The notes below the pieces were generated by a model, which did no database searches, was not told the origin of the DNA, and saw only the letters and a program-made list of their open reading frames with translations. From the NCBI RefSeq assembly GCF_000253115.1, contig NC_014145.1:2232001-2296000 (forward strand): a DNA stretch of 64,000 bases, given 5' to 3'. Below are positions 1-10,092 of the stretch, one piece after another. Source of the DNA: Thiomonas arsenitoxydans (GTDB taxonomy: Bacteria; Pseudomonadota; Gammaproteobacteria; Burkholderiales; Burkholderiaceae_C). The position numbers and the translations under genes were made by a program. How positions within the stretch are numbered: the first letter of the stretch is position 1; the number at the start of each line of letters is the position of its first letter.

Positions 1-1
1 T

Positions 2-175
2 CTGTCGCGCAGCGAACTCGAAGACCGCATCTACGGCTGGAACGAAGAGGTGGAAAGCAACGCGGTGGAGTTTCTCATCCACAGCCTGCGCAAAAAACTC
101 GCGCCGGATGTCATCAAAAACGTGCGCGGGGTGGGCTGGCTGGCGCCGCGCGGCGATACGGACAAGGCGCCATGA
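2..175 (+). CDS. Response regulator, C-terminal DNA-binding tail (partial)
   Basis: This is the last 57 codons of a gene that begins left of the window. The visible part matches the end of an OmpR/PhoB-type winged-helix effector domain: a recognition-helix stretch (NAVEFLIHSLRKKL) and the wing motif VRGVGW. Such proteins bind promoter DNA after phosphorylation by a partner kinase. The stop codon overlaps the start of the downstream sensor kinase as ATGA, so the two are almost certainly translationally coupled partners. The tail resembles the QseB/PmrA/TctD subgroup, but the receiver domain is outside the window, so the signal cannot be named. Confidence 0.85.
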   Translation: MSRSELEDRIYGWNEEVESNAVEFLIHSLRKKLAPDVIKNVRGVGWLAPRGDTDKAP

Positions 176-1512
176 ATCCCCTGGCCGCACTGCGCCATTG
201 GGGCGCGCAATCGCTGCTGCGTCGACTATGGCTGTGGATGACGGTGAGTGTGGTTGTCGTCGGTCTGGGCACGGCGGCGCTGTCCTACTTTTTCGGCTAT
301 CAGGAAGCCAACGAACTGCAGGACGCGCAACTGCGCCAAATCGCCAGCCTGGTGCACCGCTGGGGCCATCTTCCTGACAGCGCGCTCAACCCCGCCGGGG
401 CCGATGTCGATAAAGACGCCCGCATTGTGGTGCAGCGGCTGGGAGCACCCGTGGGTGCGCACGGCCTGCAGCTCTCCAAAGACCTGAGCGACGGCATGCA
501 TGTGGTGCAAAGCGGCGACCATGCCTGGCGCGTGTTCGTGCAGCAGGGCGACAAAGGCCGCATCGCCGTGGCGCAGCGCACCGATGTGCGCACCGACGCC
601 GCCATCGACAGCGCGCAGCGCACCCTGTTTCCGCTGCTGGCGCTTATCCCGCTGCTGGCCCTGCTGTCTGCTTGGGTGGTGCAGCGGGCGCTGCGGCCGC
701 TGCGGCAAATGGCGCAGGGCGTGGACGCGCGCAGCGAAGCCGATCTGCAGCCCCTGCCGCAAACCGATGTGCCGCAGGAAATCCTGCCCTTCGTGCACTC
801 CATCAACCGCCTGCTGCAACGTTTGAATGCCTCGATGGAACAGCAACGCCGCTTCGTCGCCGACGCCGCGCACGAACTGCGCACCCCCATCGCCGTGCTC
901 AGCATGCAGGTGGACAACCTCAAACCGCTGCAGCTTGAACCGCAGGCGCGGCAGCGCATCGGCGCGCTGCAAGACGGCCTGCGTCGCGCCCGCACCGTGG
1001 TGGAACAATTGCTCAGCCTCGCCCGTTCACAAGGCGAGCAGACGACGCTGCGGCAGATGCTCGACCCGAGCGGGGTGATGCGCGAAGTGATCACCGATCT
1101 GCTGCCGCTGGCCGAGAGCCGCGGCATCGACCTGGGCATCGACCGCGCCGAGAAGGTGGAGATCGACACCGATCCCGCCCAGCTCTACACCCTGCTGCGC
1201 AACGCGGTGGACAACGCGCTGCGCTACACCCCGGAAGGCGGACGGGTCGATCTGCGGATGCGGGCCGAGGCCGACCGCGCGGTCATCGAAGTGCAGGACA
1301 GCGGCCCCGGCATTGCGCCCGAGCAGTTGCAGCGGGTGTTCGACCCCTTCGTGCGCCTGCCGGGCGCGCAAAGCGAAGGCAGCGGGCTGGGCCTGTCCAT
1401 CATCCGCCAGATCGCGCAGCGCCTGGGCGGCGAGGTGACGCTGCGCAACGCCACCGAGGGCGGACTGATCCTGCGCTACAGCCAGCGCCTCACTTCGGCC
1501 AGATCCGGCTGA
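172..1512 (+). CDS. Sensor histidine kinase (QseC/TctE-like)
   Basis: Inner-membrane sensor kinase of 446 aa. Two hydrophobic segments (about residues 21-42 and 152-172) bracket a periplasmic domain of roughly 110 residues, followed by a HAMP-like linker. The phosphoacceptor His234 lies in HELRTP. The ATPase domain has an N-box region near residue 340, the G1 motif DSGPGI and the G2 motif GSGLGLSI, so all catalytic elements are present. It is expected to autophosphorylate and pass phosphate to the regulator encoded immediately upstream, with which it overlaps by 4 bases. The sensed signal is unknown. The family resemblance is to QseC/PmrB/TctE kinases of betaproteobacteria. Confidence 0.9.
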   Translation: MNPLAALRHWGAQSLLRRLWLWMTVSVVVVGLGTAALSYFFGYQEANELQDAQLRQIASLVHRWGHLPDSALNPAGADVDKDARIVVQRLGAPVGAHGLQLSKDLSDGMHVVQSGDHAWRVFVQQGDKGRIAVAQRTDVRTDAAIDSAQRTLFPLLALIPLLALLSAWVVQRALRPLRQMAQGVDARSEADLQPLPQTDVPQEILPFVHSINRLLQRLNASMEQQRRFVADAAHELRTPIAVLSMQVDNLKPLQLEPQARQRIGALQDGLRRARTVVEQLLSLARSQGEQTTLRQMLDPSGVMREVITDLLPLAESRGIDLGIDRAEKVEIDTDPAQLYTLLRNAVDNALRYTPEGGRVDLRMRAEADRAVIEVQDSGPGIAPEQLQRVFDPFVRLPGAQSEGSGLGLSIIRQIAQRLGGEVTLRNATEGGLILRYSQRLTSARSG

Positions 1513-1660
1513 AGTCGAGGGCGATGCGGCACTTGCCGAGATCGAATTCCAGGGTTTCGTCCGCCACGTCCGCCAGCTTGATGTAGCGCCCCACATGCAG
1601 CGAAAAAAGGCGGAGGCCGTGCGGGTACTTATTGATCGGCCACATTGAAGTTTGAGACTG
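1490..1660 (-). pseudogene. Possible C-terminal protein fragment upstream of a repeat
   Basis: A short open frame on the minus strand encodes a plausible protein end (LKLADVADETLEFDLGKC-like, ending DFSRIWPK) and overlaps the last 23 bases of the kinase gene. Upstream of about 1660 the frame runs into a palindromic repeat and has no convincing start, so it looks like the remnant of a gene cut by repeat insertion or deletion. I do not recognise the family. The rest of the gap from 1513 to 1826 holds only the repeat pair and no other gene. Confidence 0.2.
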
Positions 1661-1661
1661 C

Positions 1662-1743
1662 GCCCCACCCCGACCCTCCCCACACGTGGAGAGGGAGTAA
1701 ACACGCCCCCCCACGGCGTGGGGGAGGTTGGGAGGGGGAGAGG
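1662..1743. repeat. Pair of short interspersed palindromic repeats
   Basis: Two GC-rich imperfect palindromes lie head to tail. The first centres on CCCTCCCCACACGTGGAGAG, the second on CCCCCCACGGCGTGGGGGAG with a flank GGTTGGGAGGGGGAG. The same two types recur at 17851-17893 and 18640-18806, there inside a coding gene. They are transcript hairpin candidates or REP-like elements. Their function is not evident. Confidence 0.75.
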
Positions 1744-1826
1744 CCGTTGCATGGCGTTGCCCATGAACCCTTCATGCTTCTTCATTCTGGATCAATAGTC
1801 AGCGTCGCCCAGAGACAACAGCGCTT

Positions 1827-3068
1827 TCACACCGGCTGCAGCCGGTAAATCTTGGCCGACGCGCCGTCTGAAATCAGGTAGATCGCGCCATCCGGCCCCT
1901 GGCGCACGTCGCGGATGCGCTCGCCCAGATCGGTGAGCAGCGCCTCGCGCGACACCACCTTGTTGCCGTCGAGTTGCAGCCGCCACAGCGCCTGCCCGGC
2001 CAGCGCGCCGACGAACAGGTTGCCGCGCCATTGCGGAAAAACACTGGCGGTGTAGAACGCCATGCCGCAGGGCGCGATGGATGTGGGCACCCAATAGGTC
2101 ACCGGCTGCTCCATACCGGGCGCGCTGGTGGCGCCGCCCACGGGCGGGCAGTTGCCCACCGGGGCGCCATATTCGCAGCCGTAGGAAATTTTCGGCCAGC
2201 CGTAGTTGCGCCCGGCGCGGGTGATGTTGACTTCGTCACCACCCTGCGGGCCGTGTTCGTGCGTCCACAACTCCCCAGTCACCGGATGGAGCGCCGCGCC
2301 CTGCACATTACGGTGGCCGTAGCTCCAGATCTCCTCGCGCACCCCGGCGCGGCCGACGAAAGGGTTGTCTTTCGGCACGCTGCCATCCGGGTGAATGCGC
2401 ACCACTTTGCCCAGGGTGTTGGACAAATCCTGCACCGCGTCGCGTTGGCTGAAACGGTCGCCTAAGGTGATGAACAGGGTGCCGTCTGGCGCGAACACCA
2501 GCCGCGAGCCGAAATGCGCGGTGCTGTCGATTTTGGGCGTCTGGCGGAAGATCACCTGCACGTCGCTCAGCCGCGTGCCGTCGTTTGAGAGCACCCCGCG
2601 CGCCACTGCGGTGCCGTTGCGCCCGGCCTCGGCTCCCGTACCCGCTTCGGCATAGCTCAAATACACGCGACGATTCGCCGCAAAGGCGGGATCGAGCGCC
2701 ACGTCGAGCAAGCCGCCCTGCCCGCGCGCGTCCACTGCGGGCACGCCGACAATCGGCGCTGCTGCCTTGCCGTCCAGACCGACGATGCGCAGCGCGCCGG
2801 TGCGCTCGGTCACCAGCATGCGGCCATCGGGCAGAAAGGTCAGCGCCCACGTCCGCGACAGACCGCTGACCACAATCACCGCCGCCGCTTTGACCGCGGG
2901 CTGCGTATCGATCGGCAACGGACTGGACGCCGCCGAGGCCGGGGTTTCGCCCCACACCAGCACCGCCCCGCCGCCGCAAGCGCCCAGCGCGGTGCTGCCC
3001 AGCCCTGCGCCCAGCCAGCGCAGGGTGTGGCGGCGGGTGGGTGAAGTCGGATGCGATGGCGTTTGCAT
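1827..3068 (-). CDS. PQQ-dependent sugar dehydrogenase, lipoprotein/Tat-like export signal
   Basis: A 413 aa protein of the soluble glucose/sorbosone dehydrogenase family (six-bladed beta propeller, YliI/Gdh type). Family-typical stretches are LSRTWALTFLPDGRMLVTER at the first blade, VALDPAF, and the metal/PQQ region GHRNVQGAALHPVTGELWTH with EHGPQGGDEVN and NYGWP. The chosen ATG gives an N-terminus with a twin-arginine-like segment (RRHTLRWLG) and a lipobox-like LGAC with Cys31. It is therefore probably exported and possibly lipid-anchored. It would oxidise aldose sugars or similar alcohols in the periplasm. The exact substrate cannot be read from sequence. Confidence 0.85.
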   Translation of the reverse strand: MQTPSHPTSPTRRHTLRWLGAGLGSTALGACGGGAVLVWGETPASAASSPLPIDTQPAVKAAAVIVVSGLSRTWALTFLPDGRMLVTERTGALRIVGLDGKAAAPIVGVPAVDARGQGGLLDVALDPAFAANRRVYLSYAEAGTGAEAGRNGTAVARGVLSNDGTRLSDVQVIFRQTPKIDSTAHFGSRLVFAPDGTLFITLGDRFSQRDAVQDLSNTLGKVVRIHPDGSVPKDNPFVGRAGVREEIWSYGHRNVQGAALHPVTGELWTHEHGPQGGDEVNITRAGRNYGWPKISYGCEYGAPVGNCPPVGGATSAPGMEQPVTYWVPTSIAPCGMAFYTASVFPQWRGNLFVGALAGQALWRLQLDGNKVVSREALLTDLGERIRDVRQGPDGAIYLISDGASAKIYRLQPV

Positions 3069-3114
3069 GGTCAGCCTCCTGGGATAGCGATGGGGATGCG
3101 GAACAAAAACAGAT

Positions 3115-5208
<2,094 letters not shown>

Positions 5209-5353
5209 GGGCGGAAGGTGGGAATCGAAAAAGCCGTCTGCACGGCGTCATAGCGCGCCTTCAAAGGGCGACGCGGGGCGTAAAATTGCGGTTTTTTGCG
5301 GCACCCATTGTCCCGCAAGCCCGGTTTTCCCGTCACCTCACCTCCCATCTCCC

Positions 5354-6559
5354 ATGACCCAGTCGCTTTTTTCCCGCGTGGAAATGGCCCCGCGCGATCC
5401 CATCCTCGGCCTGAACGAACAATTTGCTGCTGACCCCAACCCCAACAAGGTCAACCTGGGCATCGGCGTCTATACCGACGCCGACGGCAAGCTGCCGCTG
5501 CTGGCCTGCGTGAAAGCGGGAGAAGCGCAGCTCATGCAGGCGCCCAAGCCGCGCGGCTATCTGCCCATCGACGGCATCGCCGCCTACGACAAAGCGGTGC
5601 AAGGACTGGTGTTCGGCGCCGACCACGAGGCCGTGACCTCGGGCCGCATCGCCACGGTGCAAGGCCTGGGCGGCACCGGCGGGCTGAAAGTGGGCGCCGA
5701 CTTCCTCAAGCGCCTCAACCCCAACGCGCAAGTGCTGATCTCCGACCCCAGCTGGGAAAACCACCGCGCGCTCTTCGAAGCCGCGGGCTTCAACGTGGGC
5801 ACTTATCCCTATTACGACGCCGCCAAGCAGGGCGTGAACTTCGACGCCATGCTCGCCGCGCTCAACGCCGCCGCCGCGGGCACCATCGTCGTGCTGCACG
5901 CCTGCTGCCACAACCCCACCGGCTACGACATCAGCCCGGCGCAGTGGGAACAGGTGATCGCCGCCCTCAAGGCGCGCAAGCTCGTGCCCTTCCTCGACAT
6001 GGCCTACCAGGGCTTCGGCGAAGGCATTGCCGAGGACGGCGCGGTCATCCAGCAATTCCTTGCCGCCGGGCTCGACTTTTTCGTCGCCACCTCCTTCTCC
6101 AAGAGCTTCTCGCTCTACGGCGAGCGCGTCGGGGCGCTCAGCGTGGTTTGCGCCAGCAAAGAAGAAGCCGGCCGCGTGCTGTCGCAAATCAAGCGCGTCA
6201 TCCGCAGCAACTACTCCAACCCGCCCACCCACGGCGCCCAGATCGTCGCCACCGTGCTGGGCTCGCCCGAACTGCGCGCCCAGTGGGAGCAAGAGCTTGC
6301 CGGCATGCGCGAGCGCATCCGCGCCATGCGCAGCACCCTGGTGGAAAAACTCGCCGCCGCCGGCGTGAAGGGCGACCTGTCCTACATCACGCGCCAGAAA
6401 GGCATGTTCAGCTACTCAGGCCTCTCCGCCGCCCAAATGGAGCGCCTGCGCACCGAATTCGGCGTGTACGGCGTCTCCACCGGCCGCATCTGCGTAGCCG
6501 CGATCAATCTGCACAACGTGGACTACGTCGCCAAGTCCATCGCGGCAGTGATGCAGTAA
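5354..6559 (+). CDS. Aromatic/aspartate aminotransferase (class I, fold type I)
   Basis: A 401 aa PLP-dependent aminotransferase of the AspC/TyrB subgroup. The start MTQSLFSRVEMAPRDPILGL matches the family N-terminus. Visible signatures are NLGIGVYTD, the HACCHNPTGYD substrate loop, the Asp that contacts the PLP ring in LDMAYQGFG, and the PLP-binding lysine in SFSKSFSLYGERVG. It transfers amino groups between aspartate or aromatic amino acids and 2-oxoglutarate. It is close to length for TyrB (397 aa). It is divergent from uvrB across about 145 bases. Sequence alone does not separate an aromatic from an aspartate preference. Confidence 0.92.
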   Translation: MTQSLFSRVEMAPRDPILGLNEQFAADPNPNKVNLGIGVYTDADGKLPLLACVKAGEAQLMQAPKPRGYLPIDGIAAYDKAVQGLVFGADHEAVTSGRIATVQGLGGTGGLKVGADFLKRLNPNAQVLISDPSWENHRALFEAAGFNVGTYPYYDAAKQGVNFDAMLAALNAAAAGTIVVLHACCHNPTGYDISPAQWEQVIAALKARKLVPFLDMAYQGFGEGIAEDGAVIQQFLAAGLDFFVATSFSKSFSLYGERVGALSVVCASKEEAGRVLSQIKRVIRSNYSNPPTHGAQIVATVLGSPELRAQWEQELAGMRERIRAMRSTLVEKLAAAGVKGDLSYITRQKGMFSYSGLSAAQMERLRTEFGVYGVSTGRICVAAINLHNVDYVAKSIAAVMQ

Positions 6560-6698
6560 GGGAAACGAAAGTAGCGCGCACCTCTCAGCTCGCGACCCTG
6601 ATCCAACAATCGGATGGACTTGAGCTCTGGCGTGCTGGAATTTCTGGCCCCGTTAGCACTGATCATAAGATCAGTTCTATGGCAAAACGCCAGCGTTC

Positions 6699-6790
6699 AA
6701 GCGCCGTTACACAACTCCCTTGCTGCCGTGTTAAGGCGACAGCGGCGATGTTAGGGAGACAAGAGCCTGTAACCCTATAACGAGTAAGGC
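6699..6790 (+). other. attI-like integron recombination site (orphan)
   Basis: This stretch parallels the class 1 integron attI1 site as I remember it. In order it has a GCGCCGTTAC box, TGTTAAGG at 6729, GCGATGTTAG at 6745, CCCTATAAC, and a GTAAGGC box at 6784 that would be the crossover site (consensus GTTRRRY, one mismatch). It precedes an orphan gene that ends in a half attC site, which is the layout of a first cassette at attI. No integrase gene is present between it and the aminotransferase. The rest of 6560-6815 shows no gene. This rests on remembered similarity, not alignment. Confidence 0.4.
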
Positions 6791-6815
6791 TTCATCAACG
6801 ACGTGAAAGGTTCAT

Positions 6816-7553
6816 ATGAGTCCCGGGTTTAGTGAGCGCACATTTGAGTTTTGCTACAACGCCGAGTACTGCCAGATCAATGCAGCTCTACTCGCCACCC
6901 ACCCACACATCCCGTCCCAAAGAGCCGAGAGAGACCTTGGCTACGACGTAGAGTTCAGGATCAATAGCGGCCACTACACGAGGTCGCTCTTCCTGCAACA
7001 CAAGGTTTCGTCGTTTGCGGAGGTCCGGGCGGGTCGGAACGTACAGTTCTACGCCGCTCATGGCCAACCCTACTTCCGCTTTCCTGTCGACAATGAGCAG
7101 CACAACGTGCTCTGCGAGTTGAGTAGGACCAGAGGCAATGCGTTCTACTGCGCGCCGAGGTTTCATTTGAGCCACGAACTCGAAACCAACTTCCGCGGTG
7201 CGTCGATCGCGCCAAACGCCATCCTCCTTGATCCTTTGGACATAGGAGACATCGCTGACAACGAGCGACACAACATCACGTATGACGCCTTTGGCCAAAA
7301 TCCAACCCTGCATTCCGAGCCTCGTCGATTTCAACGCGCCTATGGCGGCGGCAAGGAGAACGCCCCTGAACTGAAGCAACAGCCCGTTACGGCTGCGTAT
7401 GTCGAGGCTCTGAGTGAAGAACTGGTACGTCGAACCAGAGACTCAAAGTTCAGAGCGTCGGTCACGAAGGAGCTTGAACGCGGAAGCCCAACTGAAAGGG
7501 CGCAAGTGCTACTCGGCCGGGTCTATCAAGTCACGTGGCTGCTACTGCCGTGA
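6816..7553 (+). CDS. Orphan protein, probable integron cassette gene
   Basis: A 245 aa protein I do not recognise. It is soluble, with no signal peptide or membrane segment. It is rich in Arg, His, Asn and Phe, with repeated aromatic-polar stretches (NVQFYAAHGQPYFRFPVDN, RGNAFYCAPRFHLSHELE). Base composition is visibly more AT-rich than the neighbours, with Arg/Leu codons unlike the core genes, which suggests horizontal acquisition. The stop TGA is followed two bases later by GCCTAAC, the R' box of an attC site, as in mobile gene cassettes. Upstream lies an attI-like region, and the start ATG has AAAGG 6 bases before it. The function is unknown. The C-terminal part has a helical, charged look (EALSEELVRRTRDSKFRASV). 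Confidence 0.7.
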   Translation: MSPGFSERTFEFCYNAEYCQINAALLATHPHIPSQRAERDLGYDVEFRINSGHYTRSLFLQHKVSSFAEVRAGRNVQFYAAHGQPYFRFPVDNEQHNVLCELSRTRGNAFYCAPRFHLSHELETNFRGASIAPNAILLDPLDIGDIADNERHNITYDAFGQNPTLHSEPRRFQRAYGGGKENAPELKQQPVTAAYVEALSEELVRRTRDSKFRASVTKELERGSPTERAQVLLGRVYQVTWLLLP

Positions 7554-7554
7554 A

Positions 7555-7595
7555 GCCTAACCATTCGGTCAAGCGGAATTGCCTCCGGCAAGCCC
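7555..7595 (+). other. Truncated attC (59-base element), 5' half
   Basis: GCCTAAC (R' box, 7555-7561) is followed by CATTCGGTCAAGCGGA, close to the left arm of many attC sites. After it comes a small hairpin TTGCC-TCC-GGCAA that would be the loop of the folded site. The expected returning right arm and GTTRRRY box are missing: sequence from about 7590 is transposase coding. It looks like an attC site cut in half by the IS1182 remnant. Confidence 0.5.
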
Positions 7596-8432
7596 CGGCG
7601 CAACCGCAAAGGCCAGGAACTCAAGACCAACGTCACCGACCCCGACAGCGCCAAGATGGCCACTGGTAAAGGCGTGATCCAGGGCTATGCGGCGCAAGCC
7701 GCGGTGGACAGTGAGCACCAGATCATCGTGGCCGCCGAAGTGATCGGCTCAGGCTCGGAGCAGGCCATGCTGCTGCCCATGGTCAAAGCCAGCGAAGCGC
7801 TGAGAAGGCCGCAGACCCTGATCACCGCCGATGCGGGCTACCACAGCACCGAGAACCTGCAGGCGCTGGCCGAGCAGAACATCGACGCGCTGATCGCGGA
7901 CAACCAGATGAGGCAACGCGACGAGCGCTTTGAAGCGCAGGGCAAACACAAGGCCAAGGGTGATCCGCTGTACGAGAAGAAGCCCACGGGGTCGCCACAG
8001 AAGATGCGGCTGTACCGGCCTGAGGACTTCAAGGTATCCGAGGATCAAAGCCATTGTCTCTGCCCAGCGGGCCGCAAGCTCTACAGCAACGGCAGCGGCT
8101 GCACGATCAACGGGCGAAGCTGCCACAAGTACACCGGCAGCAAAAGCGGCTGCGGGCCTTGCGAGCAAAGACACCGATGCCTGCGCCATCCGCAGCGCAC
8201 GGCGGTGCGGCAGGTGGCGATCTTCAAGAAGAACCAGCGCAGTCCCAACGAGGTTCTCCAGGCGATGAAGCAGCGCATCGGCACGGTGGAGCCGGTGTTT
8301 GGCAACATCCGGCACAACAAGCGATTGAACCGGTTCACGCTGCGCGGCCAACACAAGGTGGGGGTGCAGTGGCGGCTGTATTGCCTGGTGCACAACATCG
8401 AGAAGCTGGCCGGGTGCGACCTGAAGACATAG
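7587..8432 (+). pseudogene. IS1182-family transposase, 5'-truncated
   Basis: About 280 codons of the C-terminal half of an IS1182-type DDE transposase. It enters at SGKPRRNRKGQELKTNVTDP, continues through the catalytic region DADAGYHS-like TADAGYHSTENLQAL, a zinc-binding-like cysteine cluster (CLCPAGRK, CHKYTGSKSGCGPCEQRHRC), and the end VEPVFGNIRHNKRLNRFTLRG, where the final catalytic Glu is expected in VEPVFGN. The N-terminal domain and the first catalytic Asp are missing, so it cannot be active. Upstream of about 7587 the frame runs into integron-like sequence and hits the stop of the orphan gene. No clear terminal inverted repeat was found. Confidence 0.85.
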
Positions 8433-8529
8433 TGGGTGGGATACGAGTCCTGTTCGGTGTCAGAATGAGCGCAGAGGCCTGATCAGACGGGTGGATCAAC
8501 CGAGAACGAAATCAGGAGGGACCCATACC

Positions 8530-8712
8530 ATGGCGATCCAGAAAACTGAACCCATGCGCCAGTCTGCGGCTGGACTTGGGGTTTTTGCACAGCCTCGTTA
8601 TTCGGAGCAGGCTGCTGAAACTTTGCGGTACCTGGTCAGGTCTGGCCTCGTAGCACTTGTTTCGGTTTGCAGCGCACGCTGTTTGCTCTTTCCCGCCGAG
8701 AAGACGGGGTAG
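8530..8712 (+). CDS. Possible small ORF with strong ribosome binding site
   Basis: A 60-codon frame starting ATGGCGATCCAG, with a perfect AGGAGG at 8514-8519, ten bases before the start. The product has a central stretch (LRYLVRSGLVALVSVCSARC) that could be a short hydrophobic helix. I recognise no family. It sits between the transposase remnant and phaZ. The rest of 8433-8787 contains no other gene and presumably holds the phaZ promoter. It could be a leader peptide, a gene remnant, or chance. Confidence 0.3.
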   Translation: MAIQKTEPMRQSAAGLGVFAQPRYSEQAAETLRYLVRSGLVALVSVCSARCLLFPAEKTG

Positions 8713-8787
8713 CAAAACCCCTGCTGCGCTAGCAGATCTACGCGAGTAAAATTTGTGCATCGCAACAAGAAAAGGTCGGAGTCCATC

Positions 8788-10080
8788 ATGGTGTATGACC
8801 TGTATGAAACCCAGCGCTCACTGATGCGGCCGCTGGCTGATTTTGCCGAGGCTGCCGCCAAGTTTTACGCCAACCCGGTGTGGCCTGCGGTGCCGCACAA
8901 CGTCACCCAGCGTGTCTCAGCCAGCTACGACCTGATGCACCGGTTGCTCAAGGACTACGAAAAACCCGAGTTCGGCATCAATAGCGTGCAGATCGAGGGC
9001 AAGACTGTCGCAGTGCAGCAACGGGTCGTGCTGGAAAAGCCTTTCTGTCGTCTGCTGCGGTTCAAGCGGTTTTCTGACGACGTCAGCCTGCTGGGCAAGC
9101 TCAAGGATGATCCGACCGTGCTCATCGTGGCGCCGCTGTCGGGCCATCATTCCACCTTGTTGCGCGACACAGTGAAAACCATGCTGCAGGATCACAAGGT
9201 GTTCATCACCGACTGGACCGACGCTCGCATGGTGCCCACCGAGCAGGGCCGTTTCAGCCTGGATGACTATGTTGCCTACATCCGCGAGTTCATTGCCACC
9301 ATCGGCCCCGATGTGCATGTGATGTCGGTCTGCCAGCCCACGGTGCCGGTGCTGGGTGCCATTTCGCTCATGGCCAGTGCGGGCGAGATCGCGCCGCGCA
9401 GCATGATCATGATGGGCGGCCCCATCGACGCGCGCAAGTCGCCCACGGCGGTGAACAACCTGGCGATGAACAAGAGCTATGAGTGGTTCGAGAACAATGT
9501 GATCTACCGCGTGCCCGCCAACTACCCCGGCGCGGGTCGGCGTGTCTATCCCGGCTTTTTGCAGCACAGCGGTTTCGTGGCGATGAACCCCGACCGCCAC
9601 CTCACCTCGCACTACGACTACTTTCTCGACCTGATCCGCGGCGACAACGATGATGCCGAGTCGCATCGCCGTTTTTACGACGAGTACAACGCCGTGCTCG
9701 ACATGGACGCCGATTACTACCTCGACACCATCAAGCTGGTGTTCCAGGACTTCGGACTGGTCAACGGCACCTGGACGGTGGAAGGCGAGACGGTGCGCCC
9801 GCAAGACATCCACCGCACGGCGCTGCTCACCATCGAAGGCGAGCTCGACGATATTTCCGGCGCGGGGCAGACCGAGGCGGCGCACGACCTGTGCACCGGC
9901 ATCGCTTCGGTCAGCCGTCAACATTACGTGGCAGAAGGCGCGGGGCATTACGGCATTTTTGCGGGACGGCGCTGGCGCGAAAAGGTCTATCCCGTCGTGC
10001 GCGATTTCATCGCCGCGCATCCTCAAGGGGCTGCGGGCGATCCGCCGCGCAAACCGACGCGATCCCACGCCTCCGCCTGA
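8788..10080 (+). CDS. phaZ: Intracellular poly(3-hydroxybutyrate) depolymerase
   Basis: A 430 aa alpha/beta-hydrolase-like protein matching intracellular PHB depolymerases of the PhaZ1 type. The nucleophile is the Cys182 in SVCQPTVP, which replaces the usual lipase-box Ser, as in that family. Other family stretches are VLIVAPLSGHHSTLLRDTVK, FITDWTDARMVP, MMGGPIDARKSPT and the C-terminal GEGAGHYGIFAGRRWR-like region with the catalytic His (EGAGHYGIF). It degrades native PHB granules in the cytoplasm, releasing stored carbon. An ATG 11 codons upstream is also in frame. I chose 8788 because GGTCGGAG precedes it and the family begins MVYDLYE-like. Confidence 0.9.
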   Translation: MVYDLYETQRSLMRPLADFAEAAAKFYANPVWPAVPHNVTQRVSASYDLMHRLLKDYEKPEFGINSVQIEGKTVAVQQRVVLEKPFCRLLRFKRFSDDVSLLGKLKDDPTVLIVAPLSGHHSTLLRDTVKTMLQDHKVFITDWTDARMVPTEQGRFSLDDYVAYIREFIATIGPDVHVMSVCQPTVPVLGAISLMASAGEIAPRSMIMMGGPIDARKSPTAVNNLAMNKSYEWFENNVIYRVPANYPGAGRRVYPGFLQHSGFVAMNPDRHLTSHYDYFLDLIRGDNDDAESHRRFYDEYNAVLDMDADYYLDTIKLVFQDFGLVNGTWTVEGETVRPQDIHRTALLTIEGELDDISGAGQTEAAHDLCTGIASVSRQHYVAEGAGHYGIFAGRRWREKVYPVVRDFIAAHPQGAAGDPPRKPTRSHASA

Positions 10081-10092
10081 ACCTGTTGACTC

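Noticed and set aside
6679..6780. Short plus-strand frame inside the attI-like region
   Set aside because: 34 codons with no family and no ribosome site. It resembles the chance leader frames often seen in attI regions.
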